Shown piece by piece: positions 1 through 8,593 of a stretch of DNA of 64,000 nucleotides. Origin of the DNA: BOG-932 sp965276835 (GTDB taxonomy: Bacteria > Pseudomonadota > Alphaproteobacteria > BOG-932 > Roseiterribacteraceae). Position 1 is the stretch's first letter; each line of letters begins with the position of its first letter. Location: the NCBI GenBank assembly GCA_965276835.1, contig OZ255631.1:434001-498000 (forward strand). The letters are read 5' to 3'. The notes beneath the pieces were generated by a model. That model had not been told where the DNA came from. It searched no databases and saw only the letters and a program-made list of their open reading frames with translations. Position numbers and translations under genes: made by a program.

Positions 1-248
1 ATGGCACAGGCGCTCGGTCCATGCGCCGCGGCGAACTGCTCGGCGGGGCTGGCGGGCTCGGCATTGACGATCAGGTTGATGTCGCCCTGACGGTATTGCA
101 GGACGTTCTTCGACCGGTGCTTGCCGACGATTTGAAAGCCCAGCGCCTCGAACACATCGCCCAGCGCCTTGGCATCGGGCGCTGTAAACTCCACGAACTC
201 AAATCCATCGGTACCCATCGGATTTGCGAACTCGGTATCGGCGGTCAT
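1..248 (-). CDS. hpd: 4-hydroxyphenylpyruvate dioxygenase, N-terminal part (cut by window edge)
   Basis: Converts 4-hydroxyphenylpyruvate to homogentisate in tyrosine breakdown. Only about 82 codons are present, starting at the ATG complementary to 246-248. The visible N-terminus contains MGTDGFEFVEF followed by a stretch on a lone 'ALGF' segment and QYRQGDINLIVN, which is typical of the first VOC-type domain of this family. The iron ligands lie outside the window. It is divergent from phhA, and the next three steps of the same pathway are encoded opposite, which supports the call. The start-to-start gap is only 28 bases if phhA begins at 277, so the two genes probably share a compact promoter region or phhA starts further in. 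Confidence 0.88.
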   Translation of the reverse strand, partial: MTADTEFANPMGTDGFEFVEFTAPDAKALGDVFEALGFQIVGKHRSKNVLQYRQGDINLIVNAEPASPAEQFAAAHGPSACA

Positions 249-276
249 GCACGCTCCTGCTCGGGAATGGCCTTCT

Positions 277-1218
277 ATGTTGAATGTTGGGAACTTAGGT
301 CCAAGATACATCCCCACGACAAACTTTTTGCATCCCACGCTGGCGCAAGTGCTGAAAAAACAAGATGCGGCGATAGCCAAGACATCTCCGGCCGCCGGGC
401 TTAGGGGCGATTATCGTCATATCCGGCCGGACTATACCGTCGACCAGCCGTTTGCGGCCTATAGCGAAGCCGAGCATGATCGATGGCGGCGGCTGTATCG
501 GCGGCAGATGTCGTTGATGCCCGCCTATGCCGCGCCGGAGTTCTTGGTCAATATCGAAAGCCTGGATGTCAGCGGTGGAATCCCGGATTTCGCCCGCGTG
601 AATGCGCTGCTGGCCGGCAAAACCGGTTTCCAGATCGTTGCCGTTCCCGGGCTGGTCCCCGACGATGTTTTCTATGAGCATCTGTCAAACAGGCGCTTTC
701 CCGTCAGCTGGTGGATTCGGGAGGAAAACGAACTCGACTATCTGGCAGAACCCGATGTCTTTCATGATTTCTTCGGTCATGTACCGCTGCTCGCTCATCC
801 TGTTTTCGCAGACTACATGGTCGAATACGGCAAGGCGGGTCCGTTGGCCGCCCAGATGGGAACGATCTCCATGCTGGCGCGGCTTTATTGGTACACGATC
901 GAATTCGGGCTGATCCGAACCGACCAGGGCCTGCGCGCGTTCGGCGCCGGCATCCTGTCGTCGAAGGGCGAGACGGTCTATGCGGTCGAATCTCCCAAGC
1001 CCAACCGCATCGGTTTCGATCTGGAGCGGGTTCTGCGAACCGACTATCGTATCGACGATTTTCAGCGGACCTATTTCGTGATCGACAGCTTTCAGCAGAT
1101 GTTCGACGAAACCAGGAAGCCATTCTGGCCGATCTATCGGCGTCTGCGCGATTTGCCAGCCCACGATGCAGGCGCCGTGTTGCCGAATGATGCCGTTCTC
1201 CATCGCGGGGAAGTATGA
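277..1218 (+). CDS. phhA: Phenylalanine 4-hydroxylase
   Basis: Non-heme iron, pterin-dependent monooxygenase that hydroxylates phenylalanine to tyrosine, feeding the homogentisate pathway encoded directly downstream. The core shows the family signature EPDVFHDFFGHVPLL, with two histidine iron ligands, and later LYWYTIEFGL, whose Glu is the third ligand. It then shows the conserved GAGILSS and KGETVYAVES segments. The frame is open from 169, but starting there would run into hpd. ATG 277 is chosen; GTG 349 is an alternative, since family similarity only becomes clear after about residue 40. Its end overlaps hmgA by four bases, so the genes are co-transcribed. The length of about 314 residues is slightly above the bacterial norm. 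Confidence 0.93.
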   Translation: MLNVGNLGPRYIPTTNFLHPTLAQVLKKQDAAIAKTSPAAGLRGDYRHIRPDYTVDQPFAAYSEAEHDRWRRLYRRQMSLMPAYAAPEFLVNIESLDVSGGIPDFARVNALLAGKTGFQIVAVPGLVPDDVFYEHLSNRRFPVSWWIREENELDYLAEPDVFHDFFGHVPLLAHPVFADYMVEYGKAGPLAAQMGTISMLARLYWYTIEFGLIRTDQGLRAFGAGILSSKGETVYAVESPKPNRIGFDLERVLRTDYRIDDFQRTYFVIDSFQQMFDETRKPFWPIYRRLRDLPAHDAGAVLPNDAVLHRGEV

Positions 1219-2345
1219 GCCGCAAATACATTTCCTTCCCACGCATCGAGGGCACGACTTCGCGCCAAGCGCATGCCGACCTGCCTAACGGTACCTATGA
1301 GCGTGAACTGGGCAAGGAAGGCTTTTTCGGTCCCGCGACGCATATGTATCACCGGCATCCGCCGACCGGCTGGACGAGTTGGGAGGGGCCGCTTCGGCCG
1401 CGCGCTTTCGATCTGGTGAAATTGGCGTCCGATGGCCTGTCGCCGTGGAATGCGCCGGAAATTTTGCATAACGCCAAGGTCCGACTGCGTTATTGGACTT
1501 TAAGGGAGGGCATGCCGGACTTGGTTCGCAACGCCGACGGCGACGAGTTGTTGTTCATCCATGCCGGCGCCGGCGACCTGTATTGCGATTACGGCCATTT
1601 GCCGATCGAGCCCGGCGACTACGTTGTCTTGCCGCGCGGTACGATGTGGCGGATCGATTGCGCCGCGCCGATGACCATCCTGCTGATCGAGGCGACAGGG
1701 TCGAGCTTTCAATTGCCCGATCGCGGGCTGATTGGCGCGCATGCGATCTTCGATCCGGCGATCCTGGATGTCCCCACGATCGACGATGCTTTTCGCCATC
1801 AGCAGGGCGACGGCGCCTGGCGGGTGAGGATCAAACGGCAAGGCGCGGTATCGACCGTAACCTATCCGTTCAATCCGCTTGATGCCGTGGGCTGGACCGG
1901 GGACCTGGTGCCGGTCAGGCTCAACGTGCGGGATATTCGCCCGCTGATGAGCCATCGCTTCCATTTACCTCCTTCCGCCCACACGACCTTCGTCGCCGAC
2001 CGTTTCGTCGTCTGCACCTTCGCGCCGCGGCCGTTCGAAACCGATCCGGGCGCGATCAAGGTGCCGTTCTTTCACAACAACGACGATTTCGACGAGGTGA
2101 TCTTTTATCACGCCGGCGATTTCTTCAGTCGCGACAACATCCATCCCGGCATGCTGACCTTTCATCCCTGCGGTTTTACTCACGGCCCTCATCCCAAAGC
2201 GCTGCGGTCGATGCTGACGCCGAAGAAGGCGGCGACGGACGAATACGCGGTGATGATCGACGCGCGCGATGCACTGGAGATCGGTGCCGATGCCGCCGCG
2301 GTCGAGTTCGCGGGCTATGCCGATAGCTGGAAATCGGCGGAATGA
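1215..2345 (+). CDS. hmgA: Homogentisate 1,2-dioxygenase
   Basis: Opens the aromatic ring of homogentisate to give maleylacetoacetate. The 376-residue protein has the two-part cupin organisation of the family. An N-terminal region carries HMYHRHPPTGW. A C-terminal iron centre lies around residues 287-325, with FFHNNDDFDE and the signature HPGMLTFHPCGFTHGPHP; His287, Glu294 and His323 are the likely ligands, by position. It starts inside the phhA stop (4-base overlap) and its own stop overlaps fahA by four bases, so translation is probably coupled. It is shorter than the human-type enzyme of about 440 residues but normal for the compact proteobacterial group. Confidence 0.93.
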   Translation: MSRKYISFPRIEGTTSRQAHADLPNGTYERELGKEGFFGPATHMYHRHPPTGWTSWEGPLRPRAFDLVKLASDGLSPWNAPEILHNAKVRLRYWTLREGMPDLVRNADGDELLFIHAGAGDLYCDYGHLPIEPGDYVVLPRGTMWRIDCAAPMTILLIEATGSSFQLPDRGLIGAHAIFDPAILDVPTIDDAFRHQQGDGAWRVRIKRQGAVSTVTYPFNPLDAVGWTGDLVPVRLNVRDIRPLMSHRFHLPPSAHTTFVADRFVVCTFAPRPFETDPGAIKVPFFHNNDDFDEVIFYHAGDFFSRDNIHPGMLTFHPCGFTHGPHPKALRSMLTPKKAATDEYAVMIDARDALEIGADAAAVEFAGYADSWKSAE

Positions 2346-3310
2346 AGCTTGCGTCCCTGAAAGGCGGGAGAGATGGCCGACTTGTCGTGGTTTCGCGCGA
2401 TCTGGCCCGTGCCTTGCCGGTTCCCGGTGTCGCCTCGACCCTGCAGGGCGCCCTCGACGATTGGGCGACGATCGCGCCGCAGCTTGCCGACAAGGCCGAA
2501 GCCGTCGAGCAGCGGCATGGCGAGGCGTTCGATCCTGCCGCGTGCGCATCACCTCTGCCGCGAGCTTATCAATGGGCGGATGGCAGCGCCTATGTCGTGC
2601 ATGTCGAGCTGGTGAGGAAGGCGCGCGGAGCGGAATTGCCGCCATCCTTTTGGACAGATCCGCTGATTTACCAGGGCGGGTCGGCCAATTTCATCGGCCC
2701 CAACGATCCGATCCGGCTGGCCGACGAGGCCTGGGGCATCGACTTCGAGTCCGAAGTCGCCGTGGTGACCGACGATGTCCCGATGGGTGTCATGGCCGAG
2801 GAGGCAGGCGCGCACATCAAACTGCTGATGCTGGTCAACGACGTGTCGCTGCGCAATCTGATACCGGTCGAGTTGGCGAAGGGTTTCGGCTTCTTTCAAA
2901 GTAAGACCTGGACGGCATTTTCGCCGGTCGCGGTGACGCCGGATGAGCTGGGTGATGCCTGGAACGGCGGTTCGATAAATCTACCGCTTGTCACACAGCG
3001 CAACGGGAAGGTCTTCGGCCGCCCTAATGCGCGGACCGGTATGGTGTTCGATTTTCCTAAGCTGATTGCCCACGCCGCCAAGACCCGGCCGCTCGCCGCC
3101 GGGACGATCATCGGTTCCGGTACCGTCGCCAATGATGACCGTTCGGTCGGATCATCCTGCATTGCCGAGCGGCGGGCGCTGGAAACGATCGAGTCCGGTG
3201 CGCCCAAGACACCGTTTTTGCATTTCGGCGAACGCGTCCGCATAGAGATGCTGGACGGGGCCGGCGGTTCGATCTTCGGTGCCATCGAACAGACAGTGGA
3301 GCGGGCGTGA
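2342..3310 (+). CDS. fahA: Fumarylacetoacetate hydrolase family protein
   Basis: Last step of tyrosine catabolism: splits fumarylacetoacetate into fumarate and acetoacetate. The 322-residue protein carries the FAH fold with metal-binding acidic residues in WGIDFESEVAVV, followed by LVNDVSLRN and GSGTVANDDRSVGSSC, where substrate and Mg/Ca are bound. It is the short FAH type of about 330 residues, not the 420-residue eukaryote-like type. Position between hmgA and maiA, with 4-base overlaps on both sides, fixes its role. Family members also act on other 3-ketoacids, so the substrate is inferred from context. Confidence 0.9.
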   Translation: MKLASLKGGRDGRLVVVSRDLARALPVPGVASTLQGALDDWATIAPQLADKAEAVEQRHGEAFDPAACASPLPRAYQWADGSAYVVHVELVRKARGAELPPSFWTDPLIYQGGSANFIGPNDPIRLADEAWGIDFESEVAVVTDDVPMGVMAEEAGAHIKLLMLVNDVSLRNLIPVELAKGFGFFQSKTWTAFSPVAVTPDELGDAWNGGSINLPLVTQRNGKVFGRPNARTGMVFDFPKLIAHAAKTRPLAAGTIIGSGTVANDDRSVGSSCIAERRALETIESGAPKTPFLHFGERVRIEMLDGAGGSIFGAIEQTVERA

Positions 3311-3936
3311 TCTTATATAGCTACTGGCGCTCCTCTGCCGCTTATCGCGTCCGTATCGCGCTCGCCTTGAAAGGCATCGACTACGAGGTCCGGCCGGTCG
3401 ATCTCAGGACCGGCGCGCATCGCGATGCAAAGTATCTGGACGTAAACCCGCAGGGGCTGGTTCCCTGCTTGATCGACGGCGATGCCGTGATAAGCCAAAG
3501 TCTTGCGATCATCGAATATCTTGAGGAACGACATCCCGAGCCGGCGCTGTTGCCCAAAGATCCGGTAAAACGCGCCAAGGTGCGTGCGGCGGCGGAGGTG
3601 ATCGCCGCCGACATCCATCCGATCAACAATTTGCGCGTGCTCAGCTATCTGAAACGCGAGTGCGGTCAGGACCAGGCTGCGCTCGATCGCTGGATGACGC
3701 ATTGGATTGCCGGGGGCTTTGCCGGACTGGAGGCGAACGCCGGCGCGCCCTATCTGTTCGGCGACAATGTGACGACGGCCGACCTCTGCTTGGTGCCCCA
3801 ATTCTACAATGCCCGCCGCTTCGGTGTGGACCTGTCGGCCTATCCCCGGCTGGGCGCGATTGAGCGCAACTTGCTGGCGCTGCCTGCCTTCGCCGCAGCG
3901 CATCCGGACAGGCAGCCGGACGCCGATCCGCAATAG
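3307..3936 (+). CDS. maiA: Maleylacetoacetate isomerase
   Basis: Zeta-class glutathione transferase that isomerises maleylacetoacetate to fumarylacetoacetate using glutathione. The N-terminal thioredoxin-like domain begins with YSYWRSSAAYRVRIALALKGI, carrying the catalytic Ser-Ser pair of the zeta class. It is followed by NPQGLVPCLIDG and QSLAIIEYLEE (glutathione-binding loop). The all-helical C-terminal domain includes HPINNLRVLSYL. Translation starts at a GTG overlapping the fahA stop. At 209 residues it is full length. It is the last gene of the phhA-hmgA-fahA-maiA operon. Confidence 0.94.
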   Translation: MILYSYWRSSAAYRVRIALALKGIDYEVRPVDLRTGAHRDAKYLDVNPQGLVPCLIDGDAVISQSLAIIEYLEERHPEPALLPKDPVKRAKVRAAAEVIAADIHPINNLRVLSYLKRECGQDQAALDRWMTHWIAGGFAGLEANAGAPYLFGDNVTTADLCLVPQFYNARRFGVDLSAYPRLGAIERNLLALPAFAAAHPDRQPDADPQ

Positions 3937-3945
3937 CCTTGAAGT

Positions 3946-4150
3946 CTATCGCCTGACTTCTCGATCCCTCTGCTCAGCCGGCAGTTTCCGTGTGACTTTC
4001 AGCATGTGTTGAAGCCCAAACTCGGGCCTGCCGAACAGAAATTTCGGATTGCCGCCTTTCTTGATCCCGGCATGCGGGGGACAGGTCTCTTCGACGAGCG
4101 GCAGAAGCCGGGCGCACGCACGATCCTGGACCAGGGGATGGGATGCAGAG
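3946..4150 (-). other. Unrecognised open stretch, possible gene remnant
   Basis: Reading the minus strand from about 4150 to a stop at 3946-3948 gives some 65 codons with a protein-like composition, including the segments PLVEETCPPHAGIKKGG, FLFGRPEFGLQHML and VTRKLPAEQRDREVRR. No start codon or ribosome binding site stands out, and I do not recognise the family. It lies tail-to-tail with maiA and next to an OmpA remnant, so it may be the truncated end of a gene lost in the same rearrangement. Confidence 0.25.
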
Positions 4151-4159
4151 CAGGCATCT

Positions 4160-4366
4160 GCCGCGTATGTGCCGCCTCCGGTTCAGGCCCCGCCGCCTGC
4201 TTTGCGCAGTTATCTGGTGTTTTTCGACTTCAACAAGTCGGGCCTTACCGCCCAGGCCACTGAGATCGTCGATACCGCCGCCAAGGGCAAACGTGATCTA
4301 TTGGTGCCGACCGGCGATGGGGTCAGAGAGCCGCGGAACCGCCGCGTTCAGATCGTCTACGGGGCG
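4160..4366 (+). pseudogene. OmpA-family C-terminal domain remnant with internal deletion
   Basis: The frame encodes VPPPVQAPPP, then RSYLVFFDFNKSGLTAQA, the beginning of an OmpA-like peptidoglycan-binding domain after a proline-rich linker. After EIVDTAA it jumps directly to KGKRDLLVPTGDGVREP and NRRVQIVYG, the end of the same domain. About 50 residues, including the TGHTD/RxxxV peptidoglycan contact region expected in between, are missing. No upstream beta-barrel or signal peptide is present. I read this as a dead fragment of a surface protein gene. Its 3' end runs into the tail of the neighbouring glutathione transferase gene. Confidence 0.6.
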
Positions 4367-4401
4367 GGGCCTCCCCCTGACGGCCCAATATCCCTCGAAT
4401 A

Positions 4402-5082
4402 TCAGGCTACCGGTTTCCTCTTGAAGCTCATCTTCGGACCTAGGCGCGGCAACAGCCATTCGAGCGCCTTGGTCTGGGCTTCGGGGATGCATTTGCGGAA
4501 GGCGGGGCGGGCCCAGATGCGATCGTAATAGGCCTGGACGTTGGGATGTTCACCCAGCTCGACGAACGCAGTCACGAAATAGACCGAAAAGCCGAGCGAG
4601 GTGTCGGCGCCGGAAAAGCCGCTGGGCAGGATGTATTCCTGGTTGGCCAGGATGGCATCCAACATATCCAGCCCCTTGCCGATACGGCGCGATTCCAGAT
4701 TGATCACGACCGGGGAACGCTCGGCCTCCGACACGAAGACATATTGCTGAACCAGGTTTTGCCCATGGACCAGCAGCGTCTCCGCGTAGTGAATCCATTG
4801 CAGAAATAGCGGCCGCTCGGGATGGCCGACGGGGCGGTTCAGCGGGCTGTCGTACTTCTCGCAAAGATATTCGCAGATTGCGCCGCTCTCGAAGAGCGTC
4901 ATGTCGTCGTCTTTGATCGCCGGAATGCGGCCCAGCGGATGGACGGCGAGATATTCCGGCGCACGAAGGTATTTATGGTCGAACGGCATGCTGACCACTT
5001 CGTAGGGAATGCCCAATTCTTCCAGCAACCAGTGCGAACGCATCGAGCGGGTTTCAGGGCAGGTATAGAGCGTCAGGGACAT
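4402..5082 (-). CDS. Glutathione S-transferase family protein
   Basis: Cytosolic glutathione transferase of unknown substrate. The N-terminal thioredoxin-fold domain (residues 1-80) contains LYTCPETRSMRSHWLLEELG, where the Ser/Arg region binds glutathione, then HPLGRIPAIKDDD and LFESGAICEYL (the conserved ESxAI glutathione contact). A helical C-terminal domain follows. Start chosen at the ATG complementary to 5080-5082 (MSLTLYT); the frame stays open to 5127, but those residues are not family-like. Full length at 226 residues. It stands alone, facing the OmpA remnant. Confidence 0.87.
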   Translation of the reverse strand: MSLTLYTCPETRSMRSHWLLEELGIPYEVVSMPFDHKYLRAPEYLAVHPLGRIPAIKDDDMTLFESGAICEYLCEKYDSPLNRPVGHPERPLFLQWIHYAETLLVHGQNLVQQYVFVSEAERSPVVINLESRRIGKGLDMLDAILANQEYILPSGFSGADTSLGFSVYFVTAFVELGEHPNVQAYYDRIWARPAFRKCIPEAQTKALEWLLPRLGPKMSFKRKPVA

Positions 5083-5437
5083 TGGGTCAGGCTCGCAAAG
5101 ATGGGCATCGTTCGCGCTACAAAGCACGCAATTGAGTCGGGATCAACGCCGACGCCGCCATGCCGCGGGTGATCGCCGAAATTGCTATTGGAAACGCATC
5201 GAATGCGCCGGCAATTGGACAAAACCGGTGCGTGAACTGTGTCGGAATGCGGATGTCCTCGCCGCGAAACCGCGCGATCAAGGGGCGTGTAACGTCCTGT
5301 TTTCGGTACAAAAACCGCACAACCCTGGCAAAACTCTTGCTGCGAATTGCTGGACTAAAAAGCTGATTTTCCTAACAATTCCGATTGATGCGGATCGATA
5401 ATGAGGCGCAGACCGCGCCGAATCGCCGGGATTTTTA

Positions 5438-5466
5438 TTGACAAATTGTTCTCTTTATGTTCTAAC
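5438..5466 (+). promoter_or_regulatory. Candidate sigma70 promoter for the Rieske oxygenase gene
   Basis: TTGACA at 5438-5443 is a perfect -35 element. It is followed after 17 bases by TCTAAC (4 of 6 matches to TATAAT) in an AT-rich stretch. It is about 250 bases upstream of the start codon, so if used it would give a long leader that includes the palindrome at 5658-5677. Confidence 0.4.
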
Positions 5467-5657
5467 TCTCCTTAACAAAAACCCGTTTCCCGTTGAAGAT
5501 AAGCAGTCGTTGCCGCGTTCCCTCCGCAGGGAGCGCCAGGTTTCTGACTCCGCCGGATGCGGGTGAAATCCATATGGCTGACGCGATTGCAGTCCTCTTA
5601 AAAGCGGATAGAGCATACAAACCGTTCACGCGTCGCTAGGCAGGCGAAAATTTTTCG

Positions 5658-5677
5658 GTTATGGTCAGCACCATAAC
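5658..5677. promoter_or_regulatory. Perfect inverted repeat, probable repressor operator
   Basis: GTTATGGT and ACCATAAC form perfect 8-base arms around the 4-base spacer CAGC, about 40 bases before the Rieske start codon and close to its GGGAGG ribosome binding site (5705-5710). Size and symmetry fit a TetR- or GntR-type operator. The regulator is not known; the TetR gene at 11253-11915 is a candidate by proximity only. Confidence 0.5.
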
Positions 5678-5716
5678 GAATTTGCCGCGACGGTCGCGGT
5701 CAGCGGGAGGTCATTG

Positions 5717-6901
5717 ATGGAAAAATCGCAGCGCATCGCTATCGCCAAGGAAATTCTCGACCTGATCGAGGGCGGCGAGCCTTACATGGGTGGGGAGTCG
5801 TGGGAGGGCGATATCGGCCGCTTCATCGACAAGGACCGGTTCGAGCTGGAGAAGCAGAAGCTGTTCCTGGAACGGCCGCAATTGATCGCGCTGACCGCCG
5901 ACATTCCCGATCCCGGCGATTATTACGCCACGGATATCGCCGGCAAGCCGGTCATCATCACCCGCAATAAGGACGGCAAGGCGCAGGCCTTCCTCAATGC
6001 CTGCCGCCATCGCGGCGTGAAGCTGGCCGAGGGCTGCGGCAACGGCAAAGGGTTTACCTGCCCGTATCATGGCTGGACCTTTGACAACGACGGCAAGCTG
6101 ATCAGCGTTCCCAGCCGCGGCGCGTTCGATATCGCGCAATTGGCCGACCGCGACCTGATCAAGTTGCCGACTCACGAAGAAGTGGGCGTGATCGTCATCC
6201 ATCCGCAGCCCGGTGCCGAACTCGACTTCGATGCGTTCCTCGGCCCGATGAAGGGCGTGCTGGAAGACATGGATCTGGCCGCGTGGGAGGTTATTGCCAC
6301 CCATCGCGAGCCTGCACGCATCAACTGGAAGCATGCCGTCGACGGCGGCATGGAGGCCTATCATGTGCCGTTCCTGCATCCCGAAACCTTCCGATCGGAC
6401 GGTGGTGGCTTCCTGCCGCACAAGCAGTTCGGCGACCACCATGCCTTCATTACTTCCGGGCCGGACATTCGTGAGCTCCGCAATCTTCCGGAATCCGAAT
6501 GGCCGCATTCCTGCCATTGGGGTTCGGTCAACGCGATTTTCCCGAACACCGTCATCGGCGGCGGCCCGCGCCAGCCGGTCGTGTTCTTCCAGCGCACCGA
6601 GCCGATGACCGAGCCGGGCGTGTGCAACTACAACTATCGCCTCTACGGCAAGCCGGTTTCGACCGACGCGGAAAAGGAAGCCCGCAAGGCGGCCATCAAG
6701 CTGTTCATGACCGTCGCCTTCGAAGAAGACCTGCCGACCCAGATCAGCTCGCAGATCATGATGGAATCCGGCGCGGTGAAGTCCGTGCTGTTCGGCAAGC
6801 GCGAGGCCTGCCTCACCGGCATGCACAAGGGCTATGACGAAGCCATCGGCCACGATGTACAGGCGGCGCTGCGCAGCAACTCGGCGGCGATGGGAATCTG
6901 A
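5717..6901 (+). CDS. Rieske aromatic-ring-hydroxylating oxygenase, alpha subunit
   Basis: Oxygenase component that activates O2 to hydroxylate an aromatic or alicyclic substrate; it needs a ferredoxin and reductase that are not encoded nearby. The 395-residue protein has a Rieske [2Fe-2S] motif, CRHRG (Cys96, His98) and CPYHGW (Cys115, His118). A C-terminal mononuclear iron domain follows, with WKHAVDGGMEAYHVPFLH (His216, His221). ATG 5717 follows GGGAGG by six bases. It is very similar throughout to the broken gene at 12141-13331, so the two are paralogues. It ends just before a strong terminator and is therefore monocistronic. No small beta subunit gene is present. The substrate is unknown. 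Confidence 0.92.
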   Translation: MEKSQRIAIAKEILDLIEGGEPYMGGESWEGDIGRFIDKDRFELEKQKLFLERPQLIALTADIPDPGDYYATDIAGKPVIITRNKDGKAQAFLNACRHRGVKLAEGCGNGKGFTCPYHGWTFDNDGKLISVPSRGAFDIAQLADRDLIKLPTHEEVGVIVIHPQPGAELDFDAFLGPMKGVLEDMDLAAWEVIATHREPARINWKHAVDGGMEAYHVPFLHPETFRSDGGGFLPHKQFGDHHAFITSGPDIRELRNLPESEWPHSCHWGSVNAIFPNTVIGGGPRQPVVFFQRTEPMTEPGVCNYNYRLYGKPVSTDAEKEARKAAIKLFMTVAFEEDLPTQISSQIMMESGAVKSVLFGKREACLTGMHKGYDEAIGHDVQAALRSNSAAMGI

Positions 6902-6926
6902 TCCCTCTCGTCGTTTTCAGCTAACG

Positions 6927-6955
6927 AAACGGCCTCCTGGTAAGGGAGGCCGTTT
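6927..6955 (+). terminator. Rho-independent terminator after the Rieske gene
   Basis: Perfect 11-base stem AAACGGCCTCC / GGAGGCCGTTT with a 7-base loop, followed by a short T-rich tail. It sits 26 bases after the Rieske stop codon and closes that transcription unit. Confidence 0.9.
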
Positions 6956-7072
6956 TATTTTGTCGGGATTGCGCCGCGGCAGTGACCGGCGCGCATCGGG
7001 AAGACCGGAAGCGTTTGGCTGTGGTTCCCGGCGGTTGTAGCTTGAGGCCAATGCTATCGAGCGAGGGAAGAT

Positions 7073-7813
7073 ATGACCGGAACCATCAGGGTTGGCGTGG
7101 GCGGTTGGACGTTCGAGCCGTGGCGCGGTGTGTTTTATCCGGCGGATCTGACCCAAAAGCGCGAGTTGGAATTCGCTTCGCGGGCGCTGACATCGATCGA
7201 GATCAACGGCACCTATTATTCATCCTTCAAGCCCGACACCTGGCAGAAATGGCGGGATGAAACACCCGATGGCTTTGTTTTCTCGGTCAAGGCATCGCGC
7301 TTCAGCACCAATCGCCGCGTGTTGGCTGAGGGCGGGGAGTCGATCGGCCGTTTTCTGAATCAGGGCCTGACCGAGTTGGGGCCGAAACTTGGGCCGATCA
7401 ACTGGCAGTTCATGGCGACCAAGAAATTCGATCCGGTGGATTTCGGTGCATTCTTGGATTTGTTGCCCAATGAGTTGAACGGTGTTCGCCTGCGCCACGC
7501 GGTCGAGGTGCGCAGTCAGACCTTCGCATGTCAGGAGTTCTATGACTTGGCGCATAAGCACAATGTCGCGATCGTCTATGCCAAGGACGAGGATTTCCCC
7601 GAGATCGACCAGCACACGGCCGATTTCACCTATGCGCGTTTCATGGCCAGCCGCGAGGATTTGGACACTGGAGTGACAGACGGCGAACTCGACGGTTTTG
7701 CCGAACAATCTAAGGCCTGGACCAAACGCGGTGACGTGTTCGCCTATTTCATTTCTGGCGCAAAAGTTCGCAATCCGGCGGCGGCACAGGCGTTGATCGC
7801 CAAGGTCAGATGA
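7073..7813 (+). CDS. DUF72 (YecE-like) family protein
   Basis: TIM-barrel-like DUF72 protein of unknown biochemical role. Family hallmarks are visible: RVGVGGWTFEPWRGVFYP at the N-terminus, then the EINGTYYSSFKPDTWQKW segment, FSVKASRFSTNRR, and LPNELNGVRLRHAVEVR in the middle. The C-terminal YAYF-type strand reads VFAYFISGAK. Full length at 246 residues. The start at 7073 follows GAGCGAGGGAAG. The gene ends one base before the convergent lytic transglycosylase gene. DUF72 genes often sit beside unrelated housekeeping genes, so context says little. Confidence 0.88.
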   Translation: MTGTIRVGVGGWTFEPWRGVFYPADLTQKRELEFASRALTSIEINGTYYSSFKPDTWQKWRDETPDGFVFSVKASRFSTNRRVLAEGGESIGRFLNQGLTELGPKLGPINWQFMATKKFDPVDFGAFLDLLPNELNGVRLRHAVEVRSQTFACQEFYDLAHKHNVAIVYAKDEDFPEIDQHTADFTYARFMASREDLDTGVTDGELDGFAEQSKAWTKRGDVFAYFISGAKVRNPAAAQALIAKVR

Positions 7814-8593
7814 TCAATGCGCGCGAGCGAGCTGCGCGCGGTTGAGATCGTCGGCGGAGTTATCTTCCGGTGGTGGCATACAGGCCAAGACCGGCCTGGC
7901 TGCGGCCGCTTGGATCGGTCCCATCAACGGTAACCCCAAAATCGAGCGCCGATTGAGATCGTCCGCTGGCATGTCAGGCTGAAGGTCGGCATAGCTTGCA
8001 AGCAGTCCGGTCGGCCGTGCGTAAGGCCGCAAGCGGGGCGCAACGGTTGACAGATAGGAAACTGTTTCCTGCGGCAGCGGCTGGCCCGCATTCAGGCAGG
8101 CGGCGAGCTGCTGCGGGCCGGCATTGTATGCAGCGATGAAGGCGGGAAAGCCATAGGCATCGTACATCTCGCGGATATAGGCGGCGCCGGCCAGGATGTT
8201 GTCGTGCGGCTCATACGGGTCGGAGCCAAGGCCGTATTTGCCGCGCAGGATGTCATAGGTATCCGGCATCACCTGCATCAGCCCCATTGCCCCGACCGGC
8301 GAGGTGGTCAACAGACCGCCTTGATAAAGCTGACCGCTCGACTCCTGTTGCATGATCGCGCGAATCCATGGCTCCGGCACGCCAAAGCGCGCGGCGGCCA
8401 GGCGGATATACGGCCCCCACGGATCGTCCGGCGGGCCAGGCGGCGGGTAATAGTGCCGCGCTGGGGGCGGGGCGGTCTGCACGGCGCGATGCACCGCGAT
8501 TGTTCGGTGCTGTGTGGCGCAGCCCGTAAGGGCAGCCAGTCCCAAGGTCAGCCAGAAGCCGACAGACGGTCGGAGGAATTTGCCGTAATGCAT
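7814..8593 (-). CDS. Lytic transglycosylase, SLT domain lipoprotein
   Basis: Cleaves peptidoglycan glycan strands in the periplasm. Start chosen at the ATG complementary to 8591-8593 (MHYGKFLRPS), which gives a lipoprotein signal peptide ending in LAALTGC (lipobox Cys about residue 25). A proline-rich linker follows. The SLT (goose-lysozyme-like) domain begins WIRAIMQQESSG with the catalytic Glu, continues with SPVGAMGLMQVMP, and carries AAYNAGPQQL further on. The C-terminal 70 residues contain two copies of a DDLNR element, of unknown meaning. Convergent with the DUF72 gene. Confidence 0.88.
   Translation of the reverse strand: MHYGKFLRPSVGFWLTLGLAALTGCATQHRTIAVHRAVQTAPPPARHYYPPPGPPDDPWGPYIRLAAARFGVPEPWIRAIMQQESSGQLYQGGLLTTSPVGAMGLMQVMPDTYDILRGKYGLGSDPYEPHDNILAGAAYIREMYDAYGFPAFIAAYNAGPQQLAACLNAGQPLPQETVSYLSTVAPRLRPYARPTGLLASYADLQPDMPADDLNRRSILGLPLMGPIQAAAARPVLACMPPPEDNSADDLNRAQLARAH

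Larger units (their letters stand above)
5083..5716. other. Long non-coding region upstream of the Rieske oxygenase gene
   Basis: No convincing gene in about 630 bases; the short frames here have no family-like content. The region is markedly AT-richer than its neighbours between 5300 and 5480. It contains a possible sigma70 promoter at 5438-5466 and a perfect operator-like inverted repeat at 5658-5677, both pointing to regulated transcription of the gene at 5717 with a long 5' leader. Confidence 0.6.

Noticed and set aside
5711..6853. Long minus-strand frame of 380 codons opposite the Rieske gene
   Set aside because: Mirror of a GC-rich coding frame; His/Arg/Leu-rich composition, no family content, and the plus-strand protein is clearly real.
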